Positions 53,740-64,000 of a stretch of 64,000 nt of DNA are shown here, in pieces (positions within the stretch are counted from its first letter, which is position 1; each line of letters starts with the position of its first letter). The notes under the pieces are model-generated. The model saw nothing but the letters and a program-made list of their open reading frames with translations, did no database searches and was not told where the DNA came from. Source of the stretch: Calliphora vicina (lineage: Eukaryota > Arthropoda > Insecta > Diptera > Calliphoridae); contig NC_088781.1 of the NCBI RefSeq assembly GCF_958450345.1, positions 55,196,315 to 55,260,314 of the forward strand, given 5' to 3'. Made by a program: the position numbers and the translations under genes.

Positions 53740-54885
53740 CAATCATTACGGTTTAGTTATTGCCGCACAAACCTTATTCTGCTCCTCACCTCAGTCCATT
53801 AAAATTTAATTATAAATAACAATTTTATTATTTATACTAAATTGTCTGCCATTGAACAGCTGGTGCCCATCATCATCGATGAGGAAGTGTGTGTCATGAG
53901 GGGTTACTTTAATACAAAAAAAAAATATACTTAAATTAATTAACTAACATTTATATGTATTGCAATTAATTTGAATATTTACAAGTTATTGATATAGAAA
54001 ATTAATTGATTTAACTGTTGTTTGATTTCCGGCCATATTTCAAATGCGTTTTAAATTTAAAATACCTGTTAGGCGATTTATTTTGAAATACTTATTTGAC
54101 ATTACTGTAGAAAAAGTCCTTGAAATGAGAAAATGAAACTGAGAAAACCGCACAAACATTTTATTTCCATTATGACATCATACTATATTTCTATTTTCAT
54201 TGCAAAAAAACCTGTATATTTCCCAGACTATTTAAAGAAGATTGCTGCATAAGTAATAGAAAGAAAATTACGAAAGAAAGTTTCCAAAATCGAATTCAAC
54301 AGATTACACATTTAGCAAGAATAACAGCCAAAATTCCCTACTTTCTTGGAATAATAAATGTGAGAGCTATTATTAGGACATTCAAATGATAATTATAATG
54401 TAAATATGTTATATTGAATATAGTATATGAAGAATTATAATGGTTTAATACTCAATATTTGGTGTGAGATATTTTGAAACCATTGTACATAATTCGGATG
54501 CAAATGTTTGTGATCTTTAGGATTGACGTGACACCTCCCATACCAAAGAAAGAGTTATTTTCGAATATCTAAAAAACTCTAAGTGTGGCAGTCTTCAAAC
54601 TGTGTAAATTATTTTGATACTAGCCCGCTGTTTTGTCAAAAAATAAACGGATCGGAACAGTGTTTGTTGCTACTAAAATATTTATTATTTAATATTTGGA
54701 GAACTATAATAGTGGGACTCTAAACAATTACTCTAAACAATTCCTCTATTGCGGGGATATCAGAACAGTGATCCTAATTTAGAATGAAATTACAAAATAA
54801 TAAACAGGATATCTGGTAAACACTGCTCAAAGTTGAAATTTATTATGACTTTTAAATTAATATAAAACCATCATAAATATTAATA
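53740..54885. other. Intergenic DNA
   Basis: AT-rich. 54420-54480 has TACTCAATATTTGGTGTGAG and ATATTTTGAAACC, reminiscent of DNA after the mariner end at 30895. Nothing else. Confidence 0.4.
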
Positions 54886-54886
54886 T

Positions 54887-55418
54887 TGTTGCGTTTTTAC
54901 CTTTTAAAAACGGTGGTTTATTTCCTTTAAATAAACCAGATACTTTTGACTGCAAATAAAAGCAATTTAGTAATTTAAAATTTGTAACAACACCTTATTC
55001 AATTAACGATTTACACAACAATTTATGTAGTCACTTTCTTTTAATACACACACTAATATTACACACTTTATAATTTACAAAAATTCACTGGTAATACAAA
55101 TGATGTTAGAGTTAACAGTACCTACGATAAACTCACCTGACTGCAACCGCTGCCACTATTTATATACAGTGTTATCTTCTAGTGGTTTCATGAATTGTCT
55201 ATCTAACGGACAAAGCTAGAATGTTCTATTTCTAAAGCTTTTAGCAGCTTCAACGTTAATGTTACCATACTTACAAACACTGTTAATAACTGCGTGTTAT
55301 CAACATTGTTGATAAGTAGAAGTTTCTACTGATGGACATGTTTATAAACATGATGATGAATGTTGCTAGCAGTCGTTACAGACCGTTAAATTAAAATCGT
55401 TAATACAACTTCGTAACA
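54887..55418 (-). mobile_element. Solo LTR, second copy
   Basis: TGTTGC...GTAACA, about 532 bp. Minus strand shows a TATATAAATAGTGGC box and a TTTATTTGCAGTCAAAAGTA region as in 26921-27395. Preceded by ATAT (54883-54886); the right flank AAATAT is slightly different. Confidence 0.75.
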
Positions 55419-55423
55419 AAATA

Positions 55424-56630
55424 TTGAGTGTATGATTTAAAAATGCGGGATTGTTAAAAATGTGTAGCTTTTATTTTGAAATATTTGTACAATATAAATT
55501 TATTTAAAGTATTGGCCTATGTTAGCCATGACCTTTCCACCTTTCTCGCAACATACGTATTCCGAGCCAAAAGAACTGCTCATCTTTTGAGGCCAATAAC
55601 GAATCAAGCCAATATCGGATACTCTGTTCCAAAGTGAAGCGTATCCCAGAGAGAGCATTCTGTATCGATAAAAACAAATAGTATTCAAACGGGGCAAGGT
55701 CTGGACTATAAGGCGGGTGAGGCAAAACTTCCCAACCACATTTTATTCTAAATAATTTTTAACAAGTATTGCAACATTTGGCCGAACGTTGTCATATATT
55801 AATTCCTGTTGTTCCTATAAAGAGCATAGGGCCGTAAACGTTGTCATGATGAAATATTATGGTTTCATGTCTGGCCGCAAATTCTGGCCGTTTTTCGGCC
55901 AATGCTCGCTTCAAATGAATCAGTTTCGTTCGGTACAAGTTCAGCAGCTCATAATATATAGGACCCTTTTGCTCCCACCAAATACAAAGAATTACCATAT
56001 TGCCGTGGATATTTGGCTTCGAGCTTCACTTACGATTTCTTACGCTTCTTGTTATCATAATGGATAAATTTTTCATGTAAAGATTCGGTGCAAAAATTAT
56101 TTTCTTTTACAGCGTTCAAGCATCATTTCGGACATAGATAATTGTCTTTCTTATTGTATTCGTATTGTACCAAATTTTCCTAGTTTTGGATGAATCCAGC
56201 TTCTCGCAAACGTTTTGAAATTGCTGCTTCAGTAGCTCTCAATGATTTTGCAAGCTCTTGTTGAGTTTGACACGAATCTTCATGGAGTAATGCCTCCAAT
56301 TCTTGGCCTTCAAACATTTTGGGCTGGCCTGGGCGATCTTTGTCTTCCGTGTCAAAATCACCACTTCTGAACTGCACAATACATATCTCGCACGTTGAAA
56401 TTGATGGAACACGTTCACCATAAGCTTTGGTAAGCACTTTTTTTTTCAAATTAAAGAAGTGAAGCAAAAATTCCCGCATATGACGCTTTGTCGGTACAAA
56501 ATTCGACATTTTCGAAGAAAAAAAAAAAAAACTTTGTTGTTTACTCTATAATGTTCAATAATTAAGTAAGAATAAATGATAGATAAGTTATTAAAAATAA
56601 AAACCGTGTTCAAAAGATACGCCATCTATA
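55424..56630 (-). mobile_element. Mariner copy, minus strand
   Basis: Left terminal repeat TTGAGTGTATGATTTAAAAA after TA, five bases from the LTR end. The right end is cut within the leader (CTATACTTGAAAA), so no right terminal repeat. Confidence 0.8.
55500..56509 (-). pseudogene. Mariner transposase pseudogene
   Basis: Starts MSNFVPTKRHMREFLLHFFN at 56509. HTH region: QFRSGDFDTEDKDRPGQPKM, QELEALLHEDSCQTQQELAK, TEAAISKRLREAGFIQN, stop. Second catalytic region LAEKRPEFAARHETIIFHHD and N (55920-55840). Third: MPHPPYSPDLAPFEYYLFLS, with YSPDLAP (DD34D type). End: YWLDSLLASKDEQFFWLGIR and NIGQYFK. Several frameshifts. It is the best preserved of the four related copies in this window. Confidence 0.85.
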
Positions 56631-56685
56631 CTTGAAAATAAATTTATTCGATTAATTGAATAGTCGAATAAATTTATTTTCAAGT
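56630..56685. repeat. Perfect 22-bp hairpin next to mariner
   Basis: ACTTGAAAATAAATTTATTC plus GA at 56630-56651, exact inverse at 56664-56685, 12-nt loop. Probably the insertion that removed the mariner end. Confidence 0.85.
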
Positions 56686-56939
56686 AAAAATATAAAAAAA
56701 AGTTTATTTAAACAAACATTTTGACAAAACTAGTATCGCAAAGAAACAAGACTAATAGCATAGGGTAACATAAAGACGAGACGTAATTGTCAAAATCCTA
56801 AGTCTGTTATCAAAAACCTAACTCTTGCTAGTCAGTGTATTTTGTTGTTGTATCATACATATGATTTGTTGTATTTTTATTTGACAAATTGGGGTGTCTC
56901 GACTCTATGTATAATTCTCTATGACCAATAGTTTATAAT

Positions 56940-57408
56940 TATACCATTCACCTTCATACACGATTCATACATCAATATCTCCGGAATTCTTCCGGCTCGG
57001 TTGCTATTAAAAATCGAGAATATCGGTCCAAAAATAAGGAAAAAACCAGGACAATCTCGATTTTTGACCTATATCTGGATTACTAAGTCATTAATATAGA
57101 CAATATGGATATCTAATGATAGATACTTCAAGACCTTTGCATCGACGTATATAAGACCATAGTAAGTTGGACCTACAATGGGTCAACATAGGAAAAAATA
57201 TTTTTAAACCCGAATTTAAAAAAAAAAAATTTAAATTTAAAAAAAACAACTCGAAACAATTTTTTGTCCAAAAAATTAAAAAAAAACTACTTTGGAAAAA
57301 AAAAAAAATTTTGTTTGCCCAAAAATATTTAAAATGTTTATTTTGAAGTATAAATTGGTGAAGGGTATCAGATTCGGCAAATCCGAATATAGCTCTCATA
57401 CTTGATTT
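56940..57408 (+). mobile_element. DINE-1-like element
   Basis: TATACCATTCACCTTCATAC, GAATATCGGTCCAAAAATAA, AACCAGGACAATCTCGATTT, GTTGGACCTACAATGGGTCA, then T/A middle and hairpin GATTCGGCAAATCCGAATAT with AGCTCTCATACTTG. The CGTCTGTCTGT part is deleted. Confidence 0.7.
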
Positions 57409-57935
57409 ATTCCAAGTTGGTTACATTGAAAATATTAGAAACGACTTTCTACATTCATTTTTGGTATAATATGAAACCTAACTTGAAAACGAAAACTACT
57501 TAAGACCTAGGAAAGGTTAAAGTATTTGCAGAGGAGTTAGAATGATTTTCCAATTAATAATAAACAATATATATATAATTTGCAATCCTTTTTTTACTGA
57601 AAGCCTTATTTAAATAAACTGTGAAATCTATAGTCTTTCAATCAACAATTAATTCATAAAATATTTAATGAGTCGTTATATAGTAATTAAATTATTATTA
57701 TTTCCATCTATATATTATTAATTTTGTAATGTTTTACATTGTTAACAAATTATTAGTATAAATGACTGTTAATAGAGGAAATTTTAAAAATTAATCCATC
57801 GATTAAAATAAACACTCGAATATTTGACTCGATAAGTACCTATACATAAGAGTTAGTTTAACCTACAACTGAAAGTTTTCTCTTAAATACATAAGTGCAT
57901 GTGTACGAGTATTTAGTTGGCAACTCTTGAGTGTC
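57409..57935. other. AT-rich DNA
   Basis: No supported feature. Confidence 0.4.
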
Positions 57936-58790
57936 ATTTAGTGTTTGACTATTTTGCGGATATTTCGCTGTAAATAAGAGTAGTTCACTAACGACTCTCT
58001 ATGAACTAACAACAACGACAATAATAACAGAATAATATAAACAAAAAAACAACAACATAGAAACACAACAGCTAAAGTAGCAACAAAAATATCAACTGTC
58101 ATATAATAGTGTGTAGTAAATAAAAAAAACAACAAAAAAAAAATATACATACAGCAAGTTAATAAAAAAAAACATGAATTTTCCGCAATTGACAGCGGCT
58201 GACTTCTCGTAATAATTTTGTATAAATATAAAAATAAAAATAGCAACAATTGCTGCAAAGTGTTTTAATTATGTACGATAATAAACTATTATTAAGTGAA
58301 ACAACAAATAAATAAGTATATTACAGTGATTCATTATGAAATGAAAATGTGTTTAGTTTAAAAATTAATCGCATCGCATGTACTTTGATACTTCGTCTAT
58401 CATTTGCATTAAAACTATTTTTATATGTAATTTTTCATTTATTTATAGTTAAAAACAGCCAACCAGCCTGTTCCTCACACTTGCATTTTCTAATCTGTAT
58501 TATTATGTATGTTGTATGTCCGTATGTGCATTATTTATTAATTAAACGCGTAATAGAATTAAAATATTAAACATTTCGTGATAACAATTGGAAATTTTTG
58601 TATTTTTTTTTATTTGAAAGTGCAGTGCACAGTTAAGAATGTTTATAACAATTACATAATAAATGCATAATAAGAAATATTATTAATCATCCAACAAATC
58701 AATAATAGTTCAAATTCCTTTTCGGCTGTTTTTTTTTTTGGCGATAAAAGGTAAACAAACAATTATGTTTGTATTCTTTTAAAGCTGCAG
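57936..58790 (+). other. Possible alternative leader exon(s) with strong donor
   Basis: CAA/ACA-rich DNA (AACAACAACGACAATAATAA at 58008) as in fly leaders, an Inr-like TCATTT at 57934, and the donor CTGCAG|GTGAGT at 58790/58791; a weaker AAAAG|GTAAAC is at 58750. No DPE at correct spacing. Speculative. Confidence 0.25.
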
Positions 58791-59250
58791 GTGAGTGAAT
58801 TTATAAATTTTAACCCATTCCGGTATAATTTTATTTGTTTTTCTAGTACAAAATATGTAAATTTATATTTCAAACACGTTTTAGCCATCATTATACATAC
58901 GGTTGTTATTCTTTTCAATAATATTATTTTCGTTAAAAAAACAAAGTGTTTTTTGTTGATTGTTTACATTGCTCTTTTAATTTTATTATTCCAATTATGG
59001 ACGTTCATTGTTAAGTGCAAAAGTAAAATCAACAAACATAACGGCCGTCTTAAGGCCCAAACACATACAATACTTTCGCATCATCTGTGTCTGAAAGCTG
59101 CAGTTAAATACAGTTTTAGCGCAAAGTATAAAAGTTGGGTTATTTTTATACCAACCATCAAAAAAGAAGGGGGTTTATTGATTTTGTCAATATGTTTGTA
59201 ACACATCGATAGTATATTTGCCGACATTAGTATATATATTCTGGGTCCTC
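58791..59250. other. DNA without supported gene
   Basis: The 136-codon ORF at 58791-59201 begins at the putative donor and has random, Ile/Phe/Lys-rich composition; not accepted as a gene. Confidence 0.4.
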
Positions 59251-59254
59251 ATAA

Positions 59255-59535
59255 GATTCTAAGACGATCTAGGGCGGGTCAGAAAGTTCGTGACATCAAA
59301 ATAGGTATTTTTTGTGAGATGATTTCATTGTTGGAGTCATATCTCTTTCCGCCGAACCATTTCTTTAGGTTTGGAAACAATAAATAGTAGGTAATAGGAG
59401 CTAAGTAGTAGTAGGATCTAAATCTGGAGAATAGGGCTGATGAGGGACCAACTCATAGTCTAATTCATGGAGTTTTACCATGCAAACTGCACATACTATG
59501 TGTACCCTTCTGTGGAAAGCTTTCTCATACCCAAG
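59255..59535 (-). pseudogene. Different mariner family, C-terminal fragment
   Basis: Minus strand 59320-59380 reads FPNLKKWFGGKRYDSNNEII, preceded by text close to PHQPYSPDLDP at 59415-59465 in another frame. This matches the YFLFPNLKKWLGGKRF region of irritans/mauritiana-type mariners and differs from the QNALSGIRFT family above. Confidence 0.75.
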
Positions 59536-59543
59536 TGATCATT

Positions 59544-60211
59544 AACAAGTAAGAGAACTATATTCCGCTTTGCCGAATCTTATATACCCTTCACCAAATT
59601 ATACTTTAAAATAAAAATTTTAAATATTTTTAGGTAAACTAAATTTTGCAGTTTTTTAATTTTTTGGAAAAAAAATTGTTTTATTTTTATAAAATTTTTA
59701 AAATTTAAAAAAAATTTTTTTTTGTTTTTAATTTTTTTTTTAATATTTTAAAAAAAAACTATTGGTGGAAAAAAAAATCGGGTTAAAAAATATTTTTTTC
59801 GATTTTGACGCATTGTATGTCCAACTTACTATGGTTTTATATACGTCATTGCAAAGGTCTTTGAAATATCTATCAGAAGATATCCATATTGTCTATATTA
59901 ATTAATGACTTAGAAATCCAGATATATGTCAAAAATCGAGGTTGTCCTGATTTTGCTGATTTTAAATAGGAAACTTCTCGAAAGCATGTCTGACAGAATT
60001 AATGAAGATTTGGATCCCGAAGATATCTGGGGTCTTCAGAAAATTGATTTCAACAGACAGACGGACAGACAGACGGACATGGCTTTATCGACTCCGCTAT
60101 CTATAAGGATCCAGAATATATATCTTTATAGGGTCGGAAATGAAAAATGTAGAAATTACAAACGGAATGACAAACTTATATATACCCTTCTCACGAAGGT
60201 GAAGTGTATAA
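59544..60211 (-). mobile_element. DINE-1-like element, nearly complete
   Basis: On the minus strand: TATACACTTCACCTTCGTGA, GACCCTATAAAGATATATAT, GGATCCTTATAGATAGCGGA, AAAGCCATGTCCGTCTGTCT (with a duplicated GTCTGTC), T/A-rich middle, TTCGGCAAAGCGGAATATAG and TTCTCTTACTTGTT. The small ORF 59926-60249 is a by-product. Confidence 0.75.
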
Positions 60212-60226
60212 TAAAGAAAAACTTAA

Positions 60227-60735
60227 CCCCTTGTGGACTAAGGCTTTAAATCGTTGAAAAAGTTTTATTTTTTTATTAAATATTGAAAATAAGGACTTCA
60301 GGAAGTTATTTACAAAATTTTAACTTTGTGGAGGACCTGCAAGGAACCGAAAGGGACCTGTAAGGATCCGAAAGGGACCTGGTACCGTTAGGTGAGCATT
60401 AGTCAAAAGATAAAAAAAACTCCTGGATTTTTGTTTAAATTTTATTAATATATTGATTTTTTTTATAAAATTTTTTATTACAAGTCGATTTTATGGTATT
60501 TTACGAAAAAGTATTTTTTACCATTACTACATAAATAAACTTCTCAATGAGAACATGAAATAATTCACCGTTATTCTGGGTATGCGTGTTTGCCAATAGG
60601 CAAAAAAAAGATATTCCAAAGATGATAGTGAACTTCAAAGTACTTTTGGGCAAAAAGGGTCAATATATGTTTTGTTTTCATTTTGTAAGCTTATTATTGA
60701 TATGGTACTTATAAGTACCGTCGGTCGACAAAGGG
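60227..60735. mobile_element. piggyBac-type MITE, 509 bp
   Basis: TTAA at 60223-60226 and 60736-60739. Ends CCCCTTGTGGACTAAGG and inverted CCCTTTGTCGACCGACGG. Contains two direct GGACCTGYAAGGAWCCGAAA units at 60336-60384. Confidence 0.7.
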
Positions 60736-60796
60736 TTAAATATTGCCCTATATTTACAAAATTTTTGTTACAGTGGTACAAAATTGTATGTATATC

Positions 60797-62029
60797 TAGA
60801 GTATCTTGTACGGTTTTAATCGAAACCGCGGTTTTTCAAGGCCTACAACCGAAACCGATAATTATTTTTAGGTTTTTACTTTTAATCTATTTTCAGTAGA
60901 AAAATTAAAAATTTAGAAATTAGAAAGAAACTTTCTTATCCAAAGATTATTCCAAGTATTTCCTGACAATTAAAATTTAAATGACATTTCATTTATTTAA
61001 TTTAAAAAAAGAATGCAAAGTGTTTTTAAAAAATACTTAGTAATTTTAAAATATGCAATAAAAGTATGGAGTACTGGCTGACCCGGTACGCTTCGCCACC
61101 CCCATTTAGAAGAAAACAAAAATAGTACTATTAAGTCTCCCTTTGTGAATTAATAATATTTCAGGATAACATGTCTCTAGTTTCAAGTTTATTGGTTCAT
61201 TGTAATGTGGATTCTAGCTCATTCGAAACGTATTATAAGAATTAACCAGCCAGTGGTGACGCTAATTTTACTTTCATAAATGGTGACCCCGGTCTAATGC
61301 ACTAATAGTTAATTTTTTTTTTAAATTTATGTTTTTTGACAATAAAACACAGATGTTTAATCAATTTAAGATCTTTTCCTTCAATTTTAAAATTCATAAA
61401 ATTTTTCAAAAACAATAACGGAGAATAAATGTATTCGATTTTTTAACACACCCGGTCTCATAGACATATAGGTCACCATTGGCGGGTTAAAAAAGTACCA
61501 TAAAGACCCAGATTTTACTATTGCCAACTATTATATACACAAGTAAAATAATTTAATATAATAAAACGTACAATTAGAAGATAAAGTACTAATTTTCCAT
61601 AATTGAACCCACGTCAAGTTTGAAATCAAAGTAATTACATGATTATAGGTTCAGTATTATAGAAAATTCAAAAAGTACCATTTTGAAGAACGAAAAAGTA
61701 CTCCTTAGTTTAGTTTAGTTCTCCTTTTTTGGTATCATAATACAATTTAGCCCCCTATTCTTGATTATTTCTTTACTGAGAAGCATATTATTCAACTTTA
61801 ATGTATATAAGCTAAGTAATTTAATATATTAAAAAAGTACCATTAAAAGAAAATGTACCAATTTTCCTTATCATCTTGAACACCCTCAAGTTTGAATTTT
61901 GAATTTGTTCCTTTTTGTTTCTATAACATTTGATATTTAATAAATTATCACAAGACCGACCGAAACCGATCGGTTTTCAATTTTTTAAAACCGAAACCGC
62001 GGTTTTGAAATTCTTCGGTCTTTTCTCTA
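60797..62029. mobile_element. hAT-like element with CCGCGG repeats, 1.2 kb
   Basis: Left TAGAGTATCTTGTACGG then AATCGAAACCGCGGTTTTTC; right inverted TAGAGAAAAGACCGAAG then CAAAACCGCGGTTTCGG. Flanks TGTATATC and TGTATGTA share only the first five bases. Interior has several AAAAAGTACCAT boxes and CTGACCCGGTACGCTTCGCC. No transposase. Confidence 0.6.
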
Positions 62030-62890
62030 TGTATGTATATTTATACTTCTGTTTTCTCTGCATATTTCCTTTCCAAAGAATGCTACAGATTTATATAAGT
62101 TAATAGGTAATATTATTAATAACAATAGGAATAATAGGTATTCTTGCATTTCTATATCCTAGAAGAAATTAGCGGAGCTTTAGCGTTGTTATAATTTACT
62201 TCACACCATTAATACCCCTATTATAATTTATTACTCATTGTTCATTTGCTCTGTTGCTCAAAATTTGTTGCTTAAAACAAAACATCAAAAATAAAAGCAA
62301 CAAATAAATAAACAAAACAAAAAACACAAGTAGGTAGTGGTTGCCTTTTGTTTTTATCACTTGTCTTGTGTAATAGTTTCACATTGTTGCTGTTTGGCGC
62401 AACAAGTTCAAGGAAATTACATGCATTCGGTCTGTTGGTTTGTTGGTCGGTCGGTCGATTGGTCGGTCGGGTACACAGTAAGTTCACTCAAGTGTACAAT
62501 TCTCGTTGGTAATCTTTTGATGTTAAACAAAAGTCAAGTGATTTTTTTTTATCGTGCGAATTTTTTGTGTTTTTATTATTATTGCATATTGTTGTTTGTA
62601 CAATGTACATGAATATGTACATTATGGGAATGTGAATTGAGTTTAAAAATAGTGCACAACACAATATTATTGTAGTTGGAAATTTACAAAATAATACATA
62701 TTTTACTTTACATGCTGTCGTGGTCTGTTAATTTACATACATCAGAGATGTATGAATATGAATTATAACAAGTTGATAATGTCTACTTTTATAATAGTAC
62801 TATATTTAGCTTAATTGTACCAATATGTTGGGTATGGAAATGGATTCAAAATCAACAACATACAGAAAATTTACAGAATCTTGCCATTTT
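62030..62890. other. Intergenic DNA with GTCG-rich simple repeat
   Basis: GTTGGTCGGTCGGTCGATTG at 62440-62460 is a short tandem repeat. Both overlapping ORFs (62272-62487 minus, 62337-62612 plus) follow from it and from CAA-rich DNA. Confidence 0.5.
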
Positions 62891-63306
62891 TATACCCTTC
62901 ACCTTCGTGAGAAGGGTATATATAAGTTTGTCATTCCGTTTGTAATTTCTATATTTTTCATTTTCGACCCTATAAAGTATATGTAATCTGGATTCTTATA
63001 GATAGCGGAGTCGATTAAGCCATGTCCGTCTGTCTGTTGAAATCAGACAGACATTTAAAATCAGCAAAATCGGTCCACTAATGGCTGAGATATAAGGAAA
63101 AAACCAGGACAACCTCGATTTTTTAACTATATCTGGATTACTATTTTTTTCTTTAAAAAATTTTGTTTTTATATTTAAAAATTAAAAAAACTACTTTGCA
63201 AAAAAAAAAAAATTTGTTTACCTAAAAATATTAAAAATTTTGAAGTATAATTTGGTGAGGGGTATATAAGATTCGGCACAGCCGAATATAGCTCTCTTAC
63301 TTGTTT
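62891..63306 (+). mobile_element. DINE-1-like element, plus orientation
   Basis: Clearest 5' end in the window: TATACCCTTCACCTTCGTGA and GAAGGGTATATATAAGTTTG, then GACCCTATAAAGTATATGTA, AGATAGCGGAGTCGATTAAG, CCATGTCCGTCTGTCTGTTG. 3' end GATTCGGCACAGCCGAATAT, AGCTCTCTTACTTGTTT. Middle shortened. Confidence 0.8.
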
Positions 63307-63396
63307 AATATATTTTTGATTACTGCATTGCCGGCTACTTTTTGGTTGTCTTGACGGTACCAAGGTCGAGGCTATAAATTCCACTTGCATAATCAC

Positions 63397-63750
63397 GCCT
63401 GTCACAGAATTCCATTCCGATCGAAAGTGGAATTAATTCCGTAATTTGCTTCTTCACAAAAAGTAAAACGAAAATTTCTTTCGGAATGAAATCACTTTCA
63501 GTTTTAAAAGTGGAATTGATATTTGTTTGTATTTATTTGATTTTCTTAAAATTTTTATCAATTTCTGTACCAAAAACTTCACTTTAGTTTTAAAATAAAA
63601 AAAAGGGCTGTCAAATTAAAATCTGAAATACAGAATTATTAAATATTTTTTGAATTAACAAATTACACGGAATCTGAAGAACCTAAAACGAAATCGATCG
63701 GAATAAAAACCACGGAATTGAAACTATTCCGAACGAAATGTGTGACAGGC
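63397..63750. mobile_element. MITE with GCCTGTCACA ends
   Basis: Left GCCTGTCACAGAATTCCATT, right inverted GCCTGTCACACATTTCGTTC. Inside, ATTCCGATCG, GGAATTAATTCC and CGATCGGAAT palindromes recur. 354 bp. Target duplication not found. Confidence 0.65.
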
Positions 63751-63764
63751 CTTATATTTAGAAA

Positions 63765-64000
63765 TGCTTTTACATATTTTGAAACATTTGTATAAATTTA
63801 TTAAAAGTATTGGCCATTGTTAGCTATGACCTTTTCTCATCTTTTGAGGCCAAACACGAATCAAGCCAGTATCGGATACTCTGTTCCAAAGTGAAGCGTA
63901 TCGAAGAGAGATAATCACGGTCTGCACTATAAAGCGGATGAAGCAAAACTTCCCAATCACTTCTTTCTAAATAGTTTTTAACTGGTATAGCAACATGTGG
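63765..64000 (-). pseudogene. Mariner transposase C-terminal part, cut by the window end
   Basis: Same text as 55480-55740: CTTTTGAGGCCAAACACGAA, TCGGATACTCTGTTCCAAAG, AAAACTTCCCAATCAC. Contains a deletion of about 40 bp and others relative to that copy. The element continues beyond 64000. Confidence 0.8.

Noticed and set aside
57938..58258. 106-codon minus ORF with Leu/Phe/Tyr runs
   Set aside because: Antisense of CAA/ACA-rich DNA; hydrophobicity is a base-composition artefact, not a membrane protein.
58791..59201. 136-codon ORF as a gene
   Set aside because: Ile/Phe/Lys-rich as expected from AT-rich DNA, no motif, starts at a putative splice donor.
62272..62612. Overlapping ORFs with TRPTNRPTDQQTNRP repeats
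   Set aside because: Product of the GTCG/GTTG simple repeat.

Overview
The window looks like nuclear DNA of a higher dipteran, most likely a calyptrate fly (blowfly, house fly or stable fly group). The reasons are the very AT-rich non-coding DNA, short introns with GTAAGT-type donors, a protein almost identical to Drosophila Drp1, DINE-1/INE-1-like repeats, and many Tc1/mariner, hAT-like, LINE and LTR-element remains. The species cannot be named from the sequence alone.

Only one host gene is fully visible: Drp1, the dynamin-related GTPase of mitochondrial fission. It lies on the minus strand from 17835 (ATG) to 5763 (stop). It has seven coding exons whose phases join into a 741-residue protein. 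Its first coding intron (6.6 kb) carries a structurally intact Tc1-like DD34E transposon, an old mariner piece, a LINE piece and a DINE-1-like repeat. Its sixth exon is separated from the fifth by 2.9 kb that contains a decayed LINE.

Everything else is mostly nested transposon debris. 0.9-3.5 kb: a 2.6 kb hAT-like element with an 8-bp target duplication, holding a second inverted-repeat element. 19-23 kb: palindromes, a 230-bp tandem duplication, DINE-1-like DNA and a mariner-like pseudogene carrying a piggyBac-type MITE. 24-26.5 kb: a 5'-truncated RT/RNase H LINE with a 12-bp target duplication and a (CCTAA)n tail. 26.5-33 kb: MITEs, a solo LTR, gag remains, a mariner split by an 82-bp LINE tail, and a 1.4 kb Transib-like element. 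33.8-38.8 kb: a gypsy-type LTR element without RT, interrupted by three younger insertions. 43.5-46.5 kb: a 3 kb foldback element made of about 170-bp repeats in two inverted arms. 46.5-57 kb: Tc1, mariner and LINE remains, a nested MITE pair and another solo LTR. 57-64 kb: more DINE-1-like copies, a piggyBac-type MITE, an hAT-like element and a mariner cut by the window edge.

A well-spaced Inr + DPE pair at 39419-39454, followed by a 467-nt open-ended exon with a GTGAGT donor, suggests the start of a second, plus-strand gene whose coding exons lie mostly beyond the window. All coordinates come from reading the sequence by eye. Family names rest on motifs, terminal repeats and target duplications, not on database searches.
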